This document shows positions 56,152-64,000 of a DNA stretch of 64,000 nt, piece after piece. The stretch's first letter is position 1; every line of letters starts with the position of its first letter. Source of the stretch: Tenrec ecaudatus. Taxonomy: Eukaryota > Chordata > Mammalia > Afrosoricida > Tenrecidae. The stretch lies in the NCBI RefSeq assembly GCF_050624435.1, contig NC_134535.1:126343731-126407730 (forward strand), in the 5' to 3' direction. A model generated the notes under the pieces. It saw only the letters and a list, made by a program, of their open reading frames with translations, had not been told where the DNA came from and made no database searches. A program made the translations under genes and the position numbers.

Positions 56152-57184
56152 TCTAACTAAGGGAACATATTTTCATTTTCTCTCTCTGACAGGTTTTGAC
56201 CTTAAACAAGTTGCAACTTTCGCAGGCTTTACTGTCTATTTTTTTTCTGGGTACATACAATATGGATAAAAATACACGGGGCCAGCAAGACCTTGGCCCC
56301 TGAGAGGGTAGGGAGGAAACACCATCAGAAAAGGTTTCATGACCTGGGAAGGTCATATTGTTCTCGGTGGGGGGCTTGGTTGATGTTCCTTTCTTTTTCT
56401 CTGGCAGTGTTTCCTTCTGTGGTGCACAGGGTCACCATGGGTCGGAACCAATTCAATGGCACCGACAAGACAATGGTCACTCCAGATGCCCCCCACATAG
56501 CTTCCCCATAATAGTGCCCCTAGTCTCCAAGAGTCACCCCTACCCTAGCTTCTGATAATCACGTACTTCTGTTTTTCAATCTAAAGATCCTACCTCTCTT
56601 CTTTTCCCTTTGCAATTTGTTGAAGAACCAGGAAACTGTGCTACAGATATTGCTAAATGTATCCGCTTGGTGTAGCTTTATAGGTTCCTCTCTTTCCTAC
56701 GGAAGACCTGCATGCAGAGATAGGCAGGGGAGTCTTTCTTTCACACAAAACCACGCACTGTTCACATCGCTTACGCCTGCTTCAGGGCCTTCATCTTGCT
56801 CTTCTTCCTCTCCATCTCCCTCGTTTTTGTAACAAGACTCCCACGCTGACATGTTAGTAACTGCTTTGGTGCCGATGTTAGTTTCTCTATGAATGAAATG
56901 ACTTATATACTTCACATTTTTCAGGGGGAAAAATGGAGGGGGGGCTGAGCCCTAGGTTTCAATCCTGTCTTTGCCATTTAGTAGGTGGGCGGTGGAATTA
57001 GTGACAATTTCGGTGTCTGAAAAAGAACATAACAATAATAAATATCCGGTTACAGACGAATTGAATGGACAGAAGTGCTTTGCAGAGTGCTGCCGTCTAC
57101 GCTGTAATTGTTTTGTCATGGGAAAATGCTCCCTACTTCCAGTGATTACAAAAAACTCTTAGGGTTCTTTCCTGCAGAGCCCCT
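56152..57184. other. Upstream of the LPCAT3 CpG island; unassigned
   Basis: Apart from the SINE tail at 56408-56475, no feature was recognised. Confidence 0.4.
56408..56475 (+). mobile_element. AfroSINE/RTE shared tail
   Basis: TGTGGTGCACAGGGTCACCA then TGGGTCGGAACCAATTCAAT and GGCACCGACAA: the tail shared by AfroSINE and its RTE partner. The rest of the element is missing. Confidence 0.7.
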
Positions 57185-57194
57185 GCGCGCGCGC

Positions 57195-57233
<39 letters not shown>

Positions 57234-57249
57234 TGTCTGTCTGTCTGTC
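57185..57249. repeat. (CG)n-(TG)n-(TCTG)n compound microsatellite
   Basis: About 13 bases of alternating CG, 36 of TG and 18 of TCTG. Alternating purine-pyrimidine DNA, a Z-DNA candidate, just upstream of the LPCAT3 CpG island. Confidence 0.97.
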
Positions 57250-57459
57250 GGCTCGCACAGGCTGTGCATCTGAGCCCACCCTTGCACTTCCCGGAGCCCA
57301 GCGCAGTACCTGGCTCCGGCGGCGCATGCACGGCGCCAAAGGCATCGGGTAGCGCTGTCTGAACAGTACTTACCTGCTCCAAGCGCCCATGGAAACGCGG
57401 TCAGCAGGGCGGAATTTTAATTTCCCCTTCATGTATGTCCGGGCGGTTTGATGGGGGCA

Positions 57460-58660
57460 CTCTGCTTGCTGGTGCGGTGAAGCATTGCGCTGCCCGAGCC
57501 ACACCACCGCGGAAGCGGCGGCCGCCCCTCGGGACTCCGCAGCTCGGGGAGCCCAGGAGGAAGCTACTCCGTCCTGCCGGGGGCTTCGAGTCCGGACTGG
57601 CGCCCTGACAGTGGGGGGCTGGGCTTTTGGGTTCTTGCTGTCGGAACTTCGCCATGCCTACGGATTACTTACACGGTGAAAGAAGAACGGGCTTCCTTTT
57701 GAATTAAAAGACTAAGTATGGTGCATGTGCGGCCTGTCTTCCCGCCATCGCGTCTGGAAGGAAACCCAGCGGGAGGAGAACGCGCGGAGCGACGCGCTGT
57801 CACTGGGTTCCCGCGGCCCCGGGCGCGTCTAACGGTCTCGGCGCGGCGCGGCGGGGCGGGGCGGGGCGCCGTTAGGGGGCGCTCGCGGGCAGCAGCAGCA
57901 GCAGCAGGGCTTCCCGCCCTCCCGGCCGCGGCCCCGGCCCCGGAGCCCCACAGGCCGGCGACCGCGAGTAACCCCGCGGGCGGGACGGCCCCCGCCCCGC
58001 CTGGACGCTCGCCTGCTCCCGCTGCAGCCAATGGGGAGAGAGCGAGCGGGTCGGCCGGCCGCCCGGCCCCGGGGACTCCTCCCCGCAGCAGTCGGGACCG
58101 AGTCGGACAACGCCCCCGCCGCCGCCGCCGCCGCCGGCTTCAACCTTTCCGCCCGGAACCCGGGTCCCGGCTGCAAGCCCCGCCCACCGCTGCCGAGCGG
58201 GAGTCACCTTTGCCTTACAAACGTCCAGACCCGCCTCCTCCGTACCTTGGCGCCCGAGGCCCCGCCCCGCGCCCACAGCAACCAATAGCAGGGCGTCGCT
58301 GGAGCCGCGGGGCGGGCCTGCAGCCAATGCGCACGCCGTGGGCGGGCCCGGGGCCGGAATTAAGGGGGAAGCGACAGCGTTGTGGCCCACATTCGGGGCG
58401 CACGGAGCTGGGGGGTCCCTGAGGGGCGCCCGCAGTTAAGATGGCGTCCGCCACCGAGGGGGACGTGGGCGCCGCCGTGGAGCTGGGGAAGGTGCTGCGG
58501 GCGGCTTTCGAGGAGCTGAGCCTTCACAAGTTGGCGGCGTCCCTGGGCGCGTCAGAACAGGCGCTGCGGCTCATCATCTCCATCTTCCTGGGTAAGGACC
58601 CTCCTGCCTCCCTCCGCCCGCCCCCCCGCGGAGTCCTCGCGGGGTGCCAGAGGACCGGGG
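57460..58660. promoter_or_regulatory. CpG-island promoter of LPCAT3
   Basis: About 1.2 kb of very GC- and CpG-rich DNA around the LPCAT3 start, unlike the AT-rich repeats on both sides. It contains CCAAT boxes at about 58026, 58279 and 58323, GC boxes (for example near 57850-57870 and 58310) and no clear TATA box; AATTAAGGGG near 58356 is the nearest AT-rich spot. This is typical of a housekeeping-type promoter. LPCAT3 is an LXR/SREBP target in the literature, but I could not point to a response element with confidence. Confidence 0.85.
58441..58591 (+). CDS. LPCAT3: LPCAT3 first coding exon (partial gene; continues beyond the window)
   Basis: LPCAT3 (MBOAT5) is an ER-membrane lysophospholipid acyltransferase that puts polyunsaturated acyl chains into phosphatidylcholine. 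The exon starts at an ATG in good context (AAGATGG) and reads MASATEGDVGAAVELGKVL and, later, LHKLAASLGASEQALRL and IISIFLG. This is very close to the human N terminus, including SLGASEQALRLIISIFLG. It holds 50 codons plus one base, then donor GTAAGG. The transmembrane MBOAT body, with its catalytic Asn and His, lies in later exons that are not in the window. The head-to-head position to C1S agrees with human 12p13. Confidence 0.95.
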
Positions 58661-61132
58661 GCACGGTCTCCCTCCCCCCCCCCCGGAGCCACCCGCGAAG
58701 CCTCTCGGAGGGAGGTGCGGGTGTGAATCCTGAATCACACCAACCTGCTGATCAGGGAGACACGGCGGTCCGGTCTGGAGTCTGGGGGCGCTGTGCCCTC
58801 TGAACCTCCCAACAGGCGGGCTTCCAGTGCGACCCCCGCGATATGCCCTCTGCCCCTTGCTTCGGCGCCCGCGCCGTCACATCGTACCGTTCGCTCTCCG
58901 CCCGGTGCCCGCACCACCTGCCCTTATTTGTCGCTCTCCTGAGTTAGGCTGCCCATGTGTTCTGCTGTCTGTTATTAATAACAGCCCGCACACGCGTGCA
59001 TTTACCGGTAAGCTGGCCAACCCCCCCCACCTTAGGCCTTCTCAGCCATGTTTCATACTTACATATTCTTGAGTATTTTGTGCATTAAAAGCTTATATTG
59101 CACTTTCGTTTCATTTCTGTCTTGTTTCTATCCTGTTTCCTTCTGATACCATCTTGCTTTCTTAAACTTTAGCTATCCCCCTGCCATTGCCCTGAAATGC
59201 GATCTCTTTTATATTGGCCTTTAAACAGGACGACCAAGCCCCTTCAAGACTGTTCATCCTATCCCAAGCATGTATTACCCACGTCGTTTAAAGGCTGTGG
59301 TAGGTCTAAATGTATGTCACAACAAGCTGTATTATAATGGGTGGATAGGCTTTCTTACTTCCTCCTTACTACATGGAGGTAACATGGTGTGAAGAGACCG
59401 GGTGACTTTGAAGACAACCCCAGCTATTCATTAACCTGTTCATTAACCTGCCTGGGTTTTAATTTTCTTGTCTATGGATGGGGCACAATAGTACCTACCT
59501 CAAACGATAACTGTAGAATTCAAAGGTCAAGAACTTAATCTGTGTATGTGAGGAGTTGGAAGGTTTGGGTGAAGGTTAATGTGGGACTGTGGCTAGGAGA
59601 GTGGGGGAGGGGAAGAATTAAGCCAAAGCTACAGGTATGATTAGCAGGACTGGTGTGAAAGCAGAGAGATCTGAACTTTGATAAATGGGAATAAAGTTGT
59701 GCAGATGTGGAATGCCCGAAATGCCAGGGGAAGTTTGAACTTTATCCAAGACTCAATGGACACATTGACATAGGATAGCCCTCATGGGTGATAATCCAAT
59801 CTAGATCATGGGAGAGGCAGTAATTCATATTTAAAGCATCTTGGCTAATACTATTGTTCTTTGCCTACTACATGTTAAATCAAGGTGGTTTACCTTTCTT
59901 ATAATTAAGAGCCACTTATTCCTCCTGTAAAAGTGTAAGATTTTGGAAATGGAAACAACCTTATGCTTGTGACTCATACAGTATCCACCAGGCATAACCC
60001 TAATTTACCAACACTTTGATCTAGTACGATGCACAACAACTTTGAACTGAATGTCCTACTCTTTCAATTCAACTTTGTCTCTGACCCAGTTATTTGTCAG
60101 GGCTGTAATTGACAAGAGTGTTTACATTCTTTTACTAGAAAGCTCACTGTTGATTTCACAGCCATAAATTGAGAATAATATAAGTAGCCACACATTATCA
60201 GGAGGTACCTGTTAAGTGGAGCTAGGGGCAGAATTAGGATTTGGAATTTGTCTTTTGTGTGCTGAGATAATCGAATACTGTGTGTCTTCTGGTGGGGTAT
60301 GAGTAGGTATTGTGGGGATGGCAGTGAAAGAATTATTTCTTCCATTTCCTGTCCCTCTTCTCTCATTTACCATCTATTAGTCAACAAGGTAATTAATACT
60401 AATACATTGTTATACTCATGAGGCCCTTGGCCCAGTCTACCTTTCTTCCTATCCTCCTTCGTATCTTACATAGACCTTTGCCTTCAGTAACTCAATATGT
60501 CTCGTTTAGATCAACGTGGGGCTTTTTGTTGTTACATATCACATGTAATTCTTTCATGTGAAGACGTAGAATTGTTTTTTCTAGATAATAAGTTTTAGAA
60601 TGCAGAAATTCCCATACCTGTAGCCATCAGTTGATAAGCTAGATAGTGCGCATAGAAGGAGTCCATGCTGGTTGTAACCATGTTTGCTTCACAAAGGTAT
60701 TATCATTTCTGTGTACCGTAACCTAGAAACCAGTAGCCTTTCTGAAGTCGAGTATCTGTTTCCTGATCCCAGCTCTCTCCACCTCTCTCCGGCAACAAAA
60801 CAGGCAGAAGCAAGCGAGGGCTAGGATACTGGAGGAAATGCTTGCCAAAGGTGCCAAGAAGGTTGACAGCACAAAATAACTTCAGATCCATTTTCTACCA
60901 GTTAAAGATCACTTTGGGCTTAAAACACCTCTGAGTGCAAAAGAGACAGGTACATCAGTCAGTCACATTTCAGAGTGTGAATAACTTTTCATCGTATTTT
61001 AATTGACATTAACTGAATTTAATTAACACCTTAACTTTCTCTACTTGGGCTTTGTGTGCTGATCTTAAAGTGGGGTGCAGAGCATTCAGATACCAGTTCT
61101 TAAACCTTTTTGACTGGGGCCCATGGTAAAAA

Positions 61133-61155
61133 TGTGTGTGTGTGTGTGTGTGTGT
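61133..61155. repeat. (TG)n microsatellite
   Basis: A short TG run in LPCAT3 intron 1. Confidence 0.95.
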
Positions 61156-61629
61156 ACACATTATTATGACTCAGTACACATCCATGTTTCCATGTATATG
61201 TGAATATATGTATTTGAAACAAAAGCTTCAAGAACAGTTCTTATCCTTACTACAGGCATTGCCTTCAGCTATTTTCTATTCTGTTTGGCAGGTTTTCTTA
61301 GCATTGTTTATGGCTCACTAAGTTGATTTCATGGCCCATTAGGGGACCACACCAAGCAATCTGGAAACACCCCCAGTTAGAGCTGTCATTTTTAAACATA
61401 GACCATTTGGGGGAAGGTAAGCTTACTGGGACTGCTGCACTGGAGTTTTGGAACCATCAGAAGCTGCGAAAGGACGTGCGTGTGTTTTCCCTGTGCGTGA
61501 CCGCATAGTTTGCTAGAAGGATGCTAAAGATGAAGGTTTCCTTAAGCCCTGGTGCTGGTGAATGCTACTGAGCAGCACCTTTCCTTCAGCAACTTGGGTT
61601 CCAGCTCATGGAGTTAATCAATAACTTGA

Positions 61630-61930
61630 GTTTCTCCTGATTCAGTCCCTGAAACCTCCTGAGCACCGGCTGTGGGCAGAGTGCTGTGCTCAACCCGGCC
61701 AGGGCAAGGAGGTGCAGTGCGGATGGCCGAGCCCTGCCCTCAGAGGCAGCACGGTCTGCTGAAGGGACTAGGGAGTGGGCACGAGATATGTACACTCAGA
61801 GCTACAATAAAGGGCAGAAATCTAAGTGCCGTAAGAGGCGCGGAGCTTTATGAGGCTGTCATAGACTACGGACTTTGAAAAGACGAACACGGTTGCAGCA
61901 GGCTGAGATGGCAAGAGAGAGAGCGCCCCC
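61630..61930 (+). mobile_element. LINE-2-like 3' fragment
   Basis: Contains the worn motif of mammalian L2 ends: CCTGAGCACCGGCTGTGGGC, then AGTGCTGTGCTCA, and later an ACACTCAGAGCTACAATAAA region. Recognised by eye only; strongly diverged. Confidence 0.45.
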
Positions 61931-62339
61931 GTGAGCAGAGGCCGCGAACTCGGGATGCGTGGAGCCATGCTCAAGGAGCATCAAGTACTCCGACTCCGCT
62001 CAAAGTGGGCATAGTAGGAGGGAGAGAGGCGTTGGGAAATAAGACTCGGAAGGTAGATTGTGGAGCCTGAGAAGCCAAAGAGAAAGGAGTCTGTACTGAG
62101 CGGACGCGAGAGAACTGCTGGAGATCTTAGAATGGAGAATAACGTGGTTGAAATAGGCATACAGAATCGGTAGGGAAGCTAATGAGAAGGAACCCTGATC
62201 TCCATAGAAAGTCAGAAAAACTCAGAGGCGTCGTGAGAGGGGAGAGTAAGGAGCTCACAGGAACTACGTGAGGAATACAGAGTTTGGGGGGAAGGTAGAT
62301 TGTGTAAGCCCTTTCATAGCTACTCATGACAGAAACCTA

Positions 62340-62800
62340 GGAATCATCATCCTTTCACTTCCCATGTCCTCATCCTATCAGTACGACCGCCCAGTTCTGT
62401 CTCAAACCCATCAGCGCTTCTCCATCACCATAGCCACCACCGTCTGTTTGGGGGACACCTGAGAAACCTCCTGACGGGTCTAATTCTGTTGTTGCCCCTC
62501 CAGTCCATTCTCCACAAGCAGCCTGAGTGATCCATCCTGTGCCTCTCCTGCTCAGAACCCTTCAGGGGCTCCCATTCATGGCTGGTAAGCCCCTACCTGC
62601 TGCTCCAGCCTCGACTCCAGCACCTTCCCAGCCCTTAGCCACATGGCCTTTCCGCTCCTCCTCGGCTGCGTCCATGCTGCGCTCACCCCTCCTCACCCCG
62701 TTCCTCATCTGACCGGCTCCTGGCCTCGCAGGGCTTGGTTTACATGGTGACCTCCGCTGAGAAGGCTTTGCTGACTGAAATTTCATTCCAAGTATTATTT
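62340..62800 (+). mobile_element. LINE-2-like fragment
   Basis: Reads like the L2 3' body: a pyrimidine-rich stretch with GAACCCTTCAGGGGCTCCCA, AGCCACATGGCCTTTCC and TCCGCTGAGAAGGCTTTGCT in the expected order. Old and diverged. Confidence 0.5.
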
Positions 62801-63550
62801 CAATTTGTAATTAGTCAAGAAGGATTGCTACATCATTGAAACCCTTTTATTAAGCAAAAATAACAATCAGATAAAGCTACTGTGTCTCTACATAGCTCCC
62901 CACCCCAGTCCTATGCCCTTCTATGTGTGCCACTTCAAGATGGCAGTTTGGGCATTCTCCGGGGACTCCAGTGGTTTCTCTGGAATGTTCTCAGAGTTTG
63001 CGGAACAAGAGGAAGTGTTGACGGGGAACGCTCAGGCCTGTGGGGTAAGGTTTCCCAGTGAAATGCTCCTAGGACAGCCCTTACTACCTCCAGAGAAGGA
63101 GCAGGTGTTATTTTCAATACCGAAAAAATTTCTCGGCCTGGTTTTCCTGGCCATTTTCTCACCAGTTGCAGTTCCAACTTTCTTCAGATGTCTTCGTCAT
63201 CAGCCTTTCTGATTATCCTGTGTCCTTTGAGAAAATCGGTCAAGACTTCCCCTTTCTAACCTTTCCCACCCCACCCCACCCCACCCCATCCCCGCCCCGG
63301 AAAGACAAACACAAGCAGTCGGCATAGCCTTCCGACATGACTTTTCCACCTTGAATTTATCTTTGAGGCCTTGCCAACCTTCCCATCTCAAAGCTCCGTC
63401 TGTGGGTCTGTAGGTCTATCTGTATGCGGCAGTAAAGATTCCGTGCTTTGGGAAGGTGTCCATTAACGTTTTGGTAAAAAATTTTATATTAAACCTCCCC
63501 TAAAAATCATTTTCTCGCCCATGACTTTTGTTTTGTTAACCTGCTTGTAG

Positions 63551-63622
63551 GTAATCCCGAGTGTGGCTCGGGGTAAATGTTAACTGTCAGAAGCAGTAAT
63601 CCCGAGCCACACTCGGGATTAC
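63551..63622. repeat. Perfect 22-bp inverted repeat forming nested hairpins
   Basis: Bases 63551-63572 are the exact reverse complement of 63601-63622, with a 28-base spacer. Each arm also folds on itself: the core CCCGAGTGTGGCTCGGG in the left arm and CCCGAGCCACACTCGGG in the right arm are hairpins with 6-bp stems. The right unit extends to an 11-bp stem (GTAATCCCGAG/CTCGGGATTAC). The spacer includes GTTAACTGTCAGAAG. This looks like the remains of a small palindromic DNA transposon; family unknown to me. Confidence 0.85.
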
Positions 63623-63736
63623 ACTGCAGAGAAGTCCCTTATCTGCTCCCTGGTCCAGGGGTGTCCTCCGCTGTGATCGCAGAACTACCTGACTTCCTCC
63701 TTCCAGTTCTGTTCTCTCCTGGCCGCATCTAAAAGA

Positions 63737-63768
<32 letters not shown>
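63737..63768. repeat. (AC)n microsatellite
   Basis: Sixteen AC units in LPCAT3 intron 1. Confidence 0.97.
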
Positions 63769-63770
<2 letters not shown>

Positions 63771-64000
63771 GAGGGTTACATTGTATCAAAGCAAATCACC
63801 TCCAGTGCCCTGCCTACCCTTTTACATTTGGAAAAATTTTTGCCTGGAAATTTTTGTCCGTGGCATTAAAAAAGTGTTAGCACAAAAGGAGTTTTAGACC
63901 CGAAAAGTGACAGTGACTTAGAATTACTCACAGAATTGAGCGATACATTGATTACATTACTGAAAAAAATTATACTTTATATTTATTATATTATAATTTA

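Larger units (their letters stand above)
58592..64000 (+). other. LPCAT3: LPCAT3 intron 1 (open-ended)
   Basis: No match to the expected second exon (…YPFALFYRHYLFYKET in human) was found on the plus strand, so the intron runs past the window end. It is poorer in young repeats than the intergenic region. It carries LINE-2-like remains (about 61630-61930 and 62340-62800), TG and AC microsatellites, and a palindrome at 63551-63622. Confidence 0.75.

Noticed and set aside
57718-58422. A 234-codon open frame on the plus strand and several long frames on the minus strand in the GC-rich region
   Set aside because: Long open frames are expected by chance in CpG islands. The translations are low-complexity Ala/Pro/Arg/Gly without family resemblance, and they lie upstream of the recognised LPCAT3 start.
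58592-64000. A second LPCAT3 exon
   Set aside because: No plus-strand frame resembling the expected membrane segment after IISIFLG was found next to an AG acceptor.

Overview
This is a window of nuclear DNA from a placental mammal. The best fit is an afrotherian of the tenrec type (lesser hedgehog tenrec, Echinops telfairi, or a close relative). Three kinds of repeat point there: tRNA-derived AfroSINE copies, RTE/BovB LINE pieces in the afrotherian form, and four non-autonomous SPIN hAT transposons. SPIN elements are known in tenrecs but not, to my knowledge, in elephants or hyraxes. The species call is an inference from repeats and recalled literature; no search was run.

Two host genes can be read. 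Complement C1s (C1S) lies on the minus strand. All 11 coding exons fall between 26350 and 17908, and every exon phase joins to give a 686-residue protein (human has 688) with signal peptide, CUB1, EGF, CUB2, CCP1, CCP2 and serine protease domains. The plus strand carries only the first coding exon of LPCAT3 (58441-58591), inside a CpG island. The rest of the window to 64000 is its intron 1. The two genes are head to head about 32 kb apart, the same relative arrangement as on human chromosome 12p13. C1R, which in human lies tail to tail with C1S, was not found in the 17 kb downstream of C1S.

Layout: 1-17500 is the repeat-rich region downstream of C1S, with a 5'-truncated RACK1 retrocopy at 10506-10840. 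17506-26423 is C1S. 26424-57400 is intergenic and made almost entirely of transposable elements: several LINE-1-like 3' regions, including a tenrec-type family with up to about 2 kb of shared non-coding sequence, RTE fragments, AfroSINEs, SPIN and another hAT element, and solo LTRs nested in older LINE sequence. 57460-58660 is the LPCAT3 CpG-island promoter. 58592-64000 is LPCAT3 intron 1, with LINE-2-like remains and a double-hairpin palindrome.

C1s is a secreted liver and plasma protease of the classical complement pathway. LPCAT3 is an ER phospholipid acyltransferase. They are neighbours by conserved synteny and share no known pathway. I found no CRISPR array, operon, origin or prokaryotic system, and no convincing new multigene system. 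The most unusual items are the palindrome near 63.5 kb, the layered horizontal-transfer transposons, the nested LTR group near 50-51.5 kb, and lineage-specific changes in the C1s protease domain.
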